Source: DTLC01 sp964555645
Lineage (GTDB): Bacteria > Verrucomicrobiota > Verrucomicrobiia > Limisphaerales > DTLC01
Assembly (NCBI GenBank): GCA_964555645.1
Contig: CAZKTA010000001.1
Location: 124,001-188,000, forward strand
Length of the DNA: 64,000 nucleotides
Reading direction: 5' to 3'
The notes under the pieces are model-generated. The model saw only the letters and a program-made list of their open reading frames with translations. It was not told the origin of the DNA and made no database searches. Made by a program: the position numbers and the translations under genes. Positions 7,624 through 16,775 of the stretch are shown piece after piece. Within the stretch, counting starts at the first letter, position 1, and each line of letters begins with the position of its first letter.

Positions 7624-10600
7624 ATGTCGGTTAAATCAACTGAAAGAATCAACTTCGGCAAGATAAAAGAGGTAATTGCACCGCCGAACTTGATCGAGTT
7701 GCAGATCGAGTCGTTTAGGGAATTCCTCCAAGCTGATGTGCCGCCTTCGAGGCGTCGCAACGTCGGTTTGCAGGCAGTGTTTAGGGAGGTTTTCCCGATT
7801 GAAAGTTATGACGGCAGATGTGTGCTCGATTTCGTTTCGTACGAGGTTGGCGAACCGAAGATGACGTGGATGGAATGTCTTCGTGAGGGGCTAACCTATG
7901 CCGCCCCGCTTCATGTGACGTTCGCGCTCAAGGAGGATGACAAGGGTGCAAAAGAGGAAAAAGTTTTCATGGGCGAGTTGCCCCTCATGACACCACAGGG
8001 AACCTTTGTGATAAACGGTGCCGAGCGGGTTGTGGTGAGCCAACTACATCGGTCGCCGGGCATTGCGTTTGAGGCAACACAGCACCCAAGCGGCAAGGTT
8101 TTGCATTCGTTCAGGATAATCCCGGACCGTGGTTCATGGTACGAGGCACAGTTCGACATAAACGACCTGTTGTATGTATACTTGGACCGCAAAAAGCGCA
8201 GGCGCAAGTTCCTTACAACTACGTTTTTCCGTGCGATAAGCTTCCTTGATGCTGAGGCGAAAGGAAAGGATACGGACGAAAAACAACGTGGTACCGACGA
8301 GGAGATAATCAAGCTTTTCTATGAAATCGAGGAGCTGAATGTAAAAGAGGCGGTCAAACTGCCAGATTTGCAAAACAAGGTCTTGATCGAAGACGCTGTT
8401 GATGAAGAAAAAGGGCTAGTCGTAGCACGTGCGTTCGAGCCGTTATCAAGGGCCGTGATCAAACAGATTGCTGAACTAGGCGTAACCAAGATTCGTGTTG
8501 TTGATACGAGTGCTGACGACGGCATCATCATTAAATGCTTACGCAAGGACCTGGCGAAGAATGAAGAGGAAGCTCTCAAGGATATTTATCGCCGAATTCG
8601 GCCGGGTGACCCACCAACAGCAGCAAATGCACGTGCACTGATTAAGCGACTGTTCTTCGACCCGAAGCGCTACGACCTGGGTCGGGTGGGGCGGTACAAG
8701 GTCAATCAAAAACTCGGCCTGAGCAGCAAAAACGACTCGCGTGTGCTAACAAAGGAAGACCTTGTTGCAGCTACCAAATACCTGCTGCGACTACGGAAAG
8801 GCGAAGGCATTGTTGACGACATCGACCACTTGGGCAGTCGCCGGGTGCGAACAGTAGGCGAACTGCTTGCGAATCAGTGCCGGGTTGGCCTAGCGCGCAC
8901 CGAGCGACTTGTCAAAGAGCGCATGACTTTGTTTGATCAGGAAGCCGAGGCAATGACACCCCAGAAACTGATCAATCCGAAAGCGCTTTCGGCTGTGTTG
9001 CGGGATTTCTTTGGGCGCAGCCAGCTCTCGCAGTTTATGGATCAGGTTAATCCTCTGGCTGAGCTGACGCACAAACGGCGGTTGTCAGCACTTGGACCAG
9101 GCGGATTGTCGCGGGAACGTGCCGGGTTTGAAGTGCGTGACGTGCATCCGTCGCATTACGGTCGGATTTGTCCAATTGAAACACCGGAAGGGCCAAACAT
9201 CGGTTTGATTGCCTCATTGGCCACATTCGCGCGCGTCAATGAATTCGGGTTTATCGAGACTCCGTATCGCAAGGTCGAGAACGGGCGTGTGACAAACCAA
9301 ATCGAGTATCTCACTGCCGATCGCGAGGAAAACTTCATAATTGCACAGGCCAATACACCAATCGATGAGAAGGGCCGTTTCTTGGTCGAGCGCGTCGTGT
9401 GTCGGGGTAGGGGCGGCGAGTTTGTTGATGTAGAGCCGTCTCGGGTTGACTACATGGACGTTTCGCCCAAGCAACTTGTGTCGGTTGCAGCGAGTCTGAT
9501 TCCGTTCCTTGAGCACGACGATGCCAATCGCGCGTTGATGGGCTCGAACATGCAGCGGCAGGCTGTGCCGTTGCTTGTTAACGAGGCGCCGCTAGTTGGC
9601 ACTGGTATGGAAGAACGGGTGGCGCGTGATTCGTGTGCAGTGGTTGTTGCGGAGGAGTCTGGCAAGGTTGCCTCGGTCACGGCGAACCAGATAATAATCA
9701 CCAAGGACGGCAAACTGCCGGAAAGCAAACGCAAGATAAAACACGACCCTGGCAAGGGCATTTGGGTGTATCAGCTGCGCAAGTTCACACGGTCAAATGC
9801 GGGCACCTGCATTAATCAGAAACCCCTAGTGAAGAAGGGCGATGTTGTCAAGAAATGCCAAATCATTGCTGACGGTCCGTGCACAAGTGAAGGCGAACTT
9901 GCCTTGGGCCGAAACGTGCTTGTGGCGTTCATGCCGTGGAACGGGTACAATTTCGAGGACGCAATCCTGATCAGCGAGCGCCTTGTTAAAGAGGACACTT
10001 TCACCTCCATTCATATTGAGGAGTTCGAGGTGAGCGCGCGCGACACGAAACTTGGCCCTGAGGAAATCACGCGCGACATACCGAACCTCGGGGATGAGGC
10101 GTTAAAGAACCTCGGCCCGGACGGCGTGATTCGCGTAGGTGCTGAGGTCAGACCGGGTGATATCTTAGTGGGTAAAATCACCCCCAAGAGCGAGACTGAG
10201 CTTGCGCCTGAGGAACGGCTTCTGCGTGCAATCTTTGGTGAAAAAGCTGCCGATGTTAAGGATACGTCTCTGCGTGTGCCCTCGGGCACATACGGGATTG
10301 TGATGGACGTGAAAGTGTCGGCAAAGAGAGAATCCGAACGTGCGCAGTCGGGTTCAGACGAACGCAGACAGCTCAAGGAAATCGAGGAAGAACACAAGAC
10401 CAAAACCGAGGAGCTTCGTGAGCAACTGACCGAGGCACTCAGCAACATTTTGCTAGGCGAAAAAATCCCGCTTGACGTTGTGAACAGCGAGACAGGCGAG
10501 ATCATCATCCCGGCTAACCGCAAGATCACAAAAACTCTATTGCGCAAGCTTGCCGAGGTGTACGACAGGATCGAGATAGACCCATCGCCAATTCGTAACA

Positions 10601-11517
10601 AGATCAACGAAATCATTGGCAGCTTTAAGAAGAAATTTGATGATCTGCAAATGCAATATGACGAGGAGCTGGAGCGTGCTGAGTCAGGCGAGCATGTCGA
10701 AACCGGCATTATCAAGTCGGTTAAGGTTTTTGTGGCGTCGAAGCGCAAAGTGTCGGTTGGTGACAAGATGGCCGGCCGGCACGGTAACAAAGGTGTCATA
10801 GCAAAAATCGTCAAAGAAGAAGACATGCCGTTCCTTGCGGACGGCACCCCGGTAGACATTGTACTCAATCCGCTCGGTGTACCATCGCGCATGAACGTGG
10901 GGCAGGTTTTGGAAACGCACCTAGGGTGGGCTGCCAAAGTTCTTGGGTTAAGATTCACAACACCTGTATTTGACGGAATAAGGGAGACCGACATTCGCGA
11001 GTATTTGCGTCAGGCGGCTATCGAACAAGGACGCAAGGGTGAACTACCACTTGTGGGTGATGACGGTAAAGCGGTTCTGTACGATGGCCAAACGGGTGAA
11101 CCGTTCGATCAACGTGTCGTTGTCGGGTACATCTACATGATGAAGCTGTGTCATCTTGTGGCTGACAAGATACACGCTCGTGCCGTCGGGCCGTATTCGC
11201 TTGTGACGCAGCAACCATTGGGCGGCAAGGCCCAGTACGGCGGCCAACGGTTCGGTGAAATGGAAGTGTGGGCTTTGGAGGCCTATGGCGCAGCATACAC
11301 GTTGCAGGAACTGTTGACAGTCAAATCGGATGACGTGCAGGGGCGCACGCGGATATACGAGAGCATTGTAAAAGGGGATAACACGCTCGAGGCTGGGATT
11401 CCGGAATCGTTCAACGTGTTGGTTAAGGAAATGCAGGCACTTGGTCTGGATGTAAAGGTCGGATACGCAAACCCGATTGACCAACCGCACGAACCGCTTG
11501 CATTGACAGGCAGTTGA
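7624..11517 (+). CDS. rpoB: DNA-directed RNA polymerase beta subunit
   Basis: 1297 residues (E. coli 1342). Start taken at MSVKSTERINFGKIKEV; an upstream in-frame extension to 7567 lacks family similarity. The rifampicin pocket is at about residues 468-527 (FMDQVNPLAELTHKRRLSAL) and keeps the Asp, His and Ser found in drug-sensitive enzymes. The active-site DKMAGRHGNKGV lies near residue 1050 and FGEMEVWALEAYGA near residue 1210. An acidic/charged coiled insertion (about residues 900-1040) takes the place of the lineage-specific segment. It is preceded by a 235-base spacer after rplL that shows no convincing gene. Confidence 0.97.
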   Translation: MSVKSTERINFGKIKEVIAPPNLIELQIESFREFLQADVPPSRRRNVGLQAVFREVFPIESYDGRCVLDFVSYEVGEPKMTWMECLREGLTYAAPLHVTFALKEDDKGAKEEKVFMGELPLMTPQGTFVINGAERVVVSQLHRSPGIAFEATQHPSGKVLHSFRIIPDRGSWYEAQFDINDLLYVYLDRKKRRRKFLTTTFFRAISFLDAEAKGKDTDEKQRGTDEEIIKLFYEIEELNVKEAVKLPDLQNKVLIEDAVDEEKGLVVARAFEPLSRAVIKQIAELGVTKIRVVDTSADDGIIIKCLRKDLAKNEEEALKDIYRRIRPGDPPTAANARALIKRLFFDPKRYDLGRVGRYKVNQKLGLSSKNDSRVLTKEDLVAATKYLLRLRKGEGIVDDIDHLGSRRVRTVGELLANQCRVGLARTERLVKERMTLFDQEAEAMTPQKLINPKALSAVLRDFFGRSQLSQFMDQVNPLAELTHKRRLSALGPGGLSRERAGFEVRDVHPSHYGRICPIETPEGPNIGLIASLATFARVNEFGFIETPYRKVENGRVTNQIEYLTADREENFIIAQANTPIDEKGRFLVERVVCRGRGGEFVDVEPSRVDYMDVSPKQLVSVAASLIPFLEHDDANRALMGSNMQRQAVPLLVNEAPLVGTGMEERVARDSCAVVVAEESGKVASVTANQIIITKDGKLPESKRKIKHDPGKGIWVYQLRKFTRSNAGTCINQKPLVKKGDVVKKCQIIADGPCTSEGELALGRNVLVAFMPWNGYNFEDAILISERLVKEDTFTSIHIEEFEVSARDTKLGPEEITRDIPNLGDEALKNLGPDGVIRVGAEVRPGDILVGKITPKSETELAPEERLLRAIFGEKAADVKDTSLRVPSGTYGIVMDVKVSAKRESERAQSGSDERRQLKEIEEEHKTKTEELREQLTEALSNILLGEKIPLDVVNSETGEIIIPANRKITKTLLRKLAEVYDRIEIDPSPIRNKINEIIGSFKKKFDDLQMQYDEELERAESGEHVETGIIKSVKVFVASKRKVSVGDKMAGRHGNKGVIAKIVKEEDMPFLADGTPVDIVLNPLGVPSRMNVGQVLETHLGWAAKVLGLRFTTPVFDGIRETDIREYLRQAAIEQGRKGELPLVGDDGKAVLYDGQTGEPFDQRVVVGYIYMMKLCHLVADKIHARAVGPYSLVTQQPLGGKAQYGGQRFGEMEVWALEAYGAAYTLQELLTVKSDDVQGRTRIYESIVKGDNTLEAGIPESFNVLVKEMQALGLDVKVGYANPIDQPHEPLALTGS

Positions 11518-11562
11518 ACGCCTACGTTTGGAGATCAAACAACCAGCAAACTTTAATAGCAT

Positions 11563-14500
11563 ATGATCAGCACAAGAGAAAGCGTTCGAGAACTGCTCGG
11601 CCTTGAGAAAGTCAACCTGGTCGAGTACGTGGCCATCTCGATTGCGTCGCCGGACACGATTCGGTCGTGGTCAAAAGGCGAGGTTAAGAATCCGGAGACA
11701 ATCAATTACCGCACGTTCAAGCCTGAAAAGGGCGGCTTGTTCTGCGAGCGCATTTTTGGTCCGGTCAAAGACTGGGAATGCTCGTGCGGCAAGTACAAAC
11801 GCATCAAATACCGAGGTGTTGTTTGCGACAGGTGCGGTGTGGAAGTGACGCTTTCACGCGTACGGCGCGAACGAATGGGGCACATCGAGCTTGCAGTGCC
11901 GATTGCGCATATTTGGTTCTTCAAATGCATGCCATCGCGCATGGGTCTAGTGTTGGACATGACAGCGCGTGAGCTTGAACGGGTTATCTACTACGAAGAC
12001 TACATGGTTATCGACCCGGGTTCGACTCCGCTCAAACTACATCAGTTGCTTAGCGAACACGAATACCGCGAGGCACAGGAAACGTACGGTGCGGACTCGT
12101 TTGTAGCCAAGATGGGTGCCGAGGCAGTCCGTGAAGCTCTGGCGCGGGTTGACCTGCCTAAGCTAATCACCCAATTGCAGGACCAGATGAACGAGACCAA
12201 GAGCAAGCAAATCCGTAAGAAGCTTGCCAAACGGATTAAGCTGCTGCAGGCATTTGTTAACGCCAAAATGCGGCCCGAGTGGATGGTATTGACGGTGCTG
12301 CCGGTTATTCCCCCTGATCTACGCCCGCTTGTGCCGCTTGAAGGCGGGCGGTTTGCTACGTCGGACCTGAATGATCTATACCGGCGTGTGATTAACCGCA
12401 ACAACAGGCTCAAGAACCTGCTTCAACTAAAAACGCCTGAGGTTATCATCCGTAACGAAAAACGAATGTTGCAGGAGGCAGTTGATGCGCTGTTTGACAA
12501 CGGCAGGCATGGCAGGGCTGTCACTGGTGCGAATAATCGGCCGCTCAAGTCACTCAGCGACATGCTCAAAGGGAAAACTGGTCGGTTCCGCCAAAACCTG
12601 CTTGGTAAACGCGTTGATTATTCGGGACGCTCGGTGATTGTAATCGGGCCGGAGCTGAAGCTGCATCAATGCGGGTTGCCGAAGAAAATGGCGCTGGTTT
12701 TGTTCGAGCCATTCATCATCCGCAAGCTCAAAGAACGCGGCTATGTTCACACGGTGCGCTCGGCAAAAAAGATGATCGAACGGCAAACACCGGAGGTGTG
12801 GGACGTACTGGAGGAGGTCACAAAAGGGCATCCTGTGTTATTGAACCGTGCGCCTACGCTGCACCGGCTTTCAATTCAGGCGTTCGAACCGTTATTGATC
12901 GAGGGTGAAGCCATTCGGATCCATCCGTTGGTTTGCACGGCTTACAACGCAGACTTTGACGGTGACCAAATGGCGGTGCACGTACCGCTCTCGATCGAAG
13001 CACAGCTTGAGTCGCGCATGTTGATGATGGCGCCGTTGAACATATTTAGCCCATCAAGTGGCAAGCCGATTGTGACACCCACACAAGACATTACAATGGG
13101 GTGTTATTATCTGACGGTCGATCCGCGCGTGCCACCGCCTACCGACCCTGGCAAGCTCATGTTGTTCGGCTCTAGGGACGAGGTAATCTTTGCGTACAAG
13201 GACGGCGTACTAAAAACGCATTCGTGGATTCGATTGGCAAATCCGGACTATGGCAGGCAGACACCTTTTGGCGACGCGTACAACAAGGTGATTATTACCA
13301 CAGTAGGCCGAGTCATTTTCAGCGAGGTGTGGCCGCCTGAACTTGGTTTCCCGAACAGAATCGTCGGCAAGACGCAACTGGCCGACATGATTTGGAAATG
13401 CTACAAGATTTGCGGACACGACAAAACCGTCGAGACGCTCGACAAGCTCAAGGAGCTCGGATTCCGCGAAGCTACAAAGTCCGGTGTGTCAATCGGCATC
13501 GAGGACATGATCATTCCCAAAGAGAAGGATCAGGAGATTGCCGCTGCGCTGCGCCAGATACGTGAGGTCGAGAAACAGTATCGTAAAGGTGTTATCACCC
13601 CCGGCGAGCGGTACAATAAGATAATTGACATCTGGACAAACTGCACAGACCAAATCTCGAACGTGATGTTCAAGACGCTGGAGCGAAACAACGATAAGCC
13701 AGAGTACAACCCGGTTTGGCTAATGGTAGATTCGGGCGCGCGTGGCAATAGGCAGCAGGTTCGTCAGTTGGCAGGTGTGCGTGGTCTAATGGCAAAGCCG
13801 TCGGGCGACATCATTGAAAAACCGATTTTGTCGAATTTCCGTGAGGGACTGACGGTGTTGGAGTATTTCATTTCGACGCACGGTGCGAGGAAAGGGTTGG
13901 CGGACACGGCGCTAAAGACGGCTGACTCGGGTTATCTGACGCGCAAACTTGTTGATGTTGCCCAAGACGTTGTCATTCGCGAAGAAGATTGCGGTACGAC
14001 AAATGGCATTTGGGTTCAGCCGATCTACGAAGGTGAAGATGAACTGGTGAAACTGAGTGAGCGGTTGGTCGGCCGGTTTGCCTGTGACGATATCGTCAAC
14101 CCGAATAATCCATCTGAATTTTTTGTTCGCGCAAACGAAGAAATTGACGAGGAAACTGCGCGCCGCATCGAGAATGCGGGCGTTACACGCGTCAAGATTC
14201 GGTCGGTGCTTACATGCGAAAGCAAGTTCGGTGTGTGCATCAAATGCTACGGACGCAACCTTGCAACGGGTGCACTTGCAAAGGAAGGCGAGGCGGTGGG
14301 CATTATTGCTGCGCAGTCGATTGGCGAACCTGGCACACAGTTGACGATGCGTACGTTCCATATCGGTGGGACCGCTGCGGCTGTGTTCAAGCAACCTCAG
14401 ATCAAGGCTAAACACGACGGTACCATCAGGTATAACGAAGTTCGGTTTGTCGAGCTTGAAGATGGTAACTGCATAGTGCTCAACAAGAACGGGTCGGTTT

Positions 14501-15708
14501 CTGTTCTTGGTGAAAATGGGCGTGAGCTTGAGACCCACAACCTTGTCATCGGCGCGGTGATCATGATTAAGGACGGTGGCCGGGTAAAGAAAGGCGAGGC
14601 GTTTGTGCAGTGGGACCCGCACAACGTACCGATCATTTCCGAAAAGGCCGGTCGCGTGAAGTTCCATGACATCATCGAAGGTGTCACGATGAAGATCGAG
14701 GTGGACAAAGTGACCGGGCAGGAGGCCATGGTTGTAATAGAGCACAAGGAAGACCTTCACCCGCAGATCGCTGTGCTAGATGAGAAAGGCGACACGGTCG
14801 GCAGCTACCTAATCCCGTCCGGGGCACACATTGTGGTAACTGAAGGCGAACGAATTGTGGCCGGGACCCTGCTTGCAAAGACACCTCGCAAGATCGTCAA
14901 AACCAAGGACATCACGGGCGGGTTACCGCGTGTGGCTGAGTTGTTCGAGGCGCGCCGGCCCAAAGACGCAGCCGAGATTTCCAAGATAGACGGTGTTGTT
15001 GACTTTGGGCCCAGCGTGCGCGGTAAACGGTGCATCATCATCCGCGATCCGCAGACCGGTGTTGAGGAGGAACACCTCATTCCAATCGGCAAACACGTCA
15101 TCGTGTTCAAGGGCGACTATGTCAAGAAAGGGCAGCAGTTAACTGAAGGCCCGGTTGATCCGCATGAGATTCTGGACATTTGCGGGCCGCAAGAACTTCA
15201 AGAGCATCTTGTCAACGAGGTACAGGAAGTTTACCGTCTGCAAGGGGTAACCATTAATGACAAGCACATCGAGATTATCGTGCGCCAGATGTTGCGCAAG
15301 GTGCGGATAACCGAGCCAGGCGACACGCAGTTTCTGTGGGGCGAACAAGTTGACAAGCTCGATTTCGAAGAGGAAAACAGACGCGTTGAGGCAATGGGCG
15401 GCAAACCTGCCGAGGCGCAACCCGTGTTGCTCGGCATCACAAAAGCGTCGCTGGAGACGGATAGTTTCCTCAGTGCTGCATCGTTCCAAGACACGACTCG
15501 TGTGTTGACTGATGCAGCCGCGCAGGCGCGTGTGGATCGGCTGCTTGGGTTCAAGGAAAACGTTATCATGGGCCACATAATCCCAGCCGGTACGGGGTAT
15601 GAATTGCATCGCAAGGTGCGGATAAAGCCACTGGTTGAATTGCCGGAGGAACCCGCACCTGAACAAGCCCCGGCACCTGAACCGGCCGAGACACCGGTTA
15701 CAGAATAG
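11563..15708 (+). CDS. rpoC: DNA-directed RNA polymerase beta' subunit
   Basis: 1381 residues. An N-terminal zinc ribbon (CSCGKYKRIKYRGVVCDRCG, about residues 72-91) is followed by the clamp, then the catalytic loop NADFDGDQMAVH near residue 462 with the three Mg-binding aspartates. A second zinc site is at CESKFGVCIKCYG (about residues 886-898), and the trigger loop/bridge helix region includes GEPGTQLTMRTFHIGGTA (about 922-939). The C-terminus ends in a Pro/Glu/Ala-rich tail (about 1358-1381). 45 bases separate it from rpoB, so cotranscription is expected. Confidence 0.97.
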   Translation: MISTRESVRELLGLEKVNLVEYVAISIASPDTIRSWSKGEVKNPETINYRTFKPEKGGLFCERIFGPVKDWECSCGKYKRIKYRGVVCDRCGVEVTLSRVRRERMGHIELAVPIAHIWFFKCMPSRMGLVLDMTARELERVIYYEDYMVIDPGSTPLKLHQLLSEHEYREAQETYGADSFVAKMGAEAVREALARVDLPKLITQLQDQMNETKSKQIRKKLAKRIKLLQAFVNAKMRPEWMVLTVLPVIPPDLRPLVPLEGGRFATSDLNDLYRRVINRNNRLKNLLQLKTPEVIIRNEKRMLQEAVDALFDNGRHGRAVTGANNRPLKSLSDMLKGKTGRFRQNLLGKRVDYSGRSVIVIGPELKLHQCGLPKKMALVLFEPFIIRKLKERGYVHTVRSAKKMIERQTPEVWDVLEEVTKGHPVLLNRAPTLHRLSIQAFEPLLIEGEAIRIHPLVCTAYNADFDGDQMAVHVPLSIEAQLESRMLMMAPLNIFSPSSGKPIVTPTQDITMGCYYLTVDPRVPPPTDPGKLMLFGSRDEVIFAYKDGVLKTHSWIRLANPDYGRQTPFGDAYNKVIITTVGRVIFSEVWPPELGFPNRIVGKTQLADMIWKCYKICGHDKTVETLDKLKELGFREATKSGVSIGIEDMIIPKEKDQEIAAALRQIREVEKQYRKGVITPGERYNKIIDIWTNCTDQISNVMFKTLERNNDKPEYNPVWLMVDSGARGNRQQVRQLAGVRGLMAKPSGDIIEKPILSNFREGLTVLEYFISTHGARKGLADTALKTADSGYLTRKLVDVAQDVVIREEDCGTTNGIWVQPIYEGEDELVKLSERLVGRFACDDIVNPNNPSEFFVRANEEIDEETARRIENAGVTRVKIRSVLTCESKFGVCIKCYGRNLATGALAKEGEAVGIIAAQSIGEPGTQLTMRTFHIGGTAAAVFKQPQIKAKHDGTIRYNEVRFVELEDGNCIVLNKNGSVSVLGENGRELETHNLVIGAVIMIKDGGRVKKGEAFVQWDPHNVPIISEKAGRVKFHDIIEGVTMKIEVDKVTGQEAMVVIEHKEDLHPQIAVLDEKGDTVGSYLIPSGAHIVVTEGERIVAGTLLAKTPRKIVKTKDITGGLPRVAELFEARRPKDAAEISKIDGVVDFGPSVRGKRCIIIRDPQTGVEEEHLIPIGKHVIVFKGDYVKKGQQLTEGPVDPHEILDICGPQELQEHLVNEVQEVYRLQGVTINDKHIEIIVRQMLRKVRITEPGDTQFLWGEQVDKLDFEEENRRVEAMGGKPAEAQPVLLGITKASLETDSFLSAASFQDTTRVLTDAAAQARVDRLLGFKENVIMGHIIPAGTGYELHRKVRIKPLVELPEEPAPEQAPAPEPAETPVTE

Positions 15709-15736
15709 CATCTCAGCGTACGAACTTAAAAGCACG

Positions 15737-15764
15737 TTGCACTAAAGCGAGTCTCTGGTATATT
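15737..15764 (+). promoter_or_regulatory. Sigma-70-type promoter ahead of rpsL
   Basis: TTGCAC (15737-15742), a 16-base spacer, then TATATT (15759-15764), 42 bases upstream of the rpsL start in the 98-base rpoC-rpsL gap. Would give the str block its own start in addition to read-through from rpoBC. Confidence 0.5.
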
Positions 15765-15806
15765 TGGGGTCCGGTTGGACGCCATAGCAATCTGTGAGAA
15801 AACAAG

Positions 15807-16223
15807 ATGCCAACTATAAACCAACTTGTTCGTAAAGGGCGGCGCAAGCTCAGGCGCAAGTCCAAAGCACCGGCTTTGGATGGGGCGCCGTTTCGTCGTG
15901 GCGTGTGCATTCAGGTCATGACACGCACGCCCAAGAAACCCAACTCTGCAATGCGCAAAGTTGCAAAGGTGCGGCTAACAAACGGGTACGAAGTGATTGC
16001 GTATATTCCGGACGAAGGACACAACCTGCAAGAGCACTCGTTGGTTGTGATTCGGGGTGGACGCGTGAAGGATTTACCTGGTGTACGCTACCATATCGTC
16101 CGAGGCAGACTCGATGCTACTGGTGTTGAGAAACGCCGGGTTAGCCGGTCCAAATACGGCGTCAAACGGCCGAAGGAAACCAAACCTGCAGCAGGTGCGG
16201 CTGCACCGGCTGCGGCAGCATAA
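15807..16223 (+). CDS. rpsL: 30S ribosomal protein S12
   Basis: 138 residues. S12 lies at the decoding centre. The RTPKKPNSAMRK loop (residues 40-51) carries the Lys whose change gives streptomycin resistance, here the sensitive form, and PDEGHNLQEHS follows near residue 70. The last 14 residues are a low-complexity Ala/Pro tail (AAGAAAPAAAA) beyond the usual 124-residue end. Followed 10 bases later by rpsG. Confidence 0.96.
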   Translation: MPTINQLVRKGRRKLRRKSKAPALDGAPFRRGVCIQVMTRTPKKPNSAMRKVAKVRLTNGYEVIAYIPDEGHNLQEHSLVVIRGGRVKDLPGVRYHIVRGRLDATGVEKRRVSRSKYGVKRPKETKPAAGAAAPAAAA

Positions 16224-16233
16224 CCTAAATCTT

Positions 16234-16707
16234 ATGGCACGTCGTCGTCGAGCAGTCAAACGACCTGTTGCGCCGGACCACAAGTTCAACAGTGTCCTTG
16301 TGTCCCGGTTGGTCAATGTTGTCATGGAACGCGGCAAGAAAAGTCTTGCGCAGCGCATCGTGTACGATGCACTCGAGCAGATAGCAACCAAAACGCAAAC
16401 AGCAAATCCGGTTGATGTGCTGCAAAAAGCTGTTGAAAACGTCAAACCGCGCATAGAGACAAAAGCGCGTCGTGTCGGTGGTGCCACATACCAAGTGCCG
16501 GTTGAAGTGGCGCCCGATCGACAGTTGTCGTTGGCGTTGCGCTGGATCGTGAGTTTTGCAGATGCACGCAAAGGCGTGCCCATGCGCCAGGCGCTTGCAG
16601 CCGAGATTTTGGACGCCTACCAAGCACAGGGCAGCGCAATTCGTAAGCGCGACGAAGTTCACAAGATGGCCCAGGCCAACAAGGCATTCGCGCATTTTAG
16701 GTGGTGA
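16234..16707 (+). CDS. rpsG: 30S ribosomal protein S7
   Basis: 157 residues, the standard S7 length. Start at MARRRRAVKRPVAPDH, just after the rpsL stop. S7 nucleates assembly of the 30S head and contacts E-site tRNA. Conserved segments: RIVYDALEQI, NVKPRIETKARRVGGATYQV, and KAFAHFRW at the end. It is followed by a strong hairpin terminator before fusA. Confidence 0.96.
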   Translation: MARRRRAVKRPVAPDHKFNSVLVSRLVNVVMERGKKSLAQRIVYDALEQIATKTQTANPVDVLQKAVENVKPRIETKARRVGGATYQVPVEVAPDRQLSLALRWIVSFADARKGVPMRQALAAEILDAYQAQGSAIRKRDEVHKMAQANKAFAHFRW

Positions 16708-16722
16708 GTCGGTTTTAATTGT

Positions 16723-16761
16723 ATGCCCCGATTGCCCGAGTGCGTGTGTCGGGGCATTTTT
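16723..16761 (+). terminator. Rho-independent terminator between rpsG and fusA
   Basis: ATGCCCCGA (16723-16731) pairs perfectly with TCGGGGCAT (16749-16757), followed by a T-run (16757-16761). It begins 16 bases after the rpsG stop and ends 15 bases before the fusA start, inside an operon that is normally continuous. Full or partial termination here would separate rpsL-rpsG expression from fusA and the downstream ribosomal genes. Confidence 0.75.
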
Positions 16762-16775
16762 GTTACCAAGCCGCA

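Noticed and set aside
16719..16775. Longer start for EF-G at 16719
   Set aside because: The 19 extra codons would be encoded by the terminator hairpin and do not resemble EF-G; ATG at 16776 is preferred.
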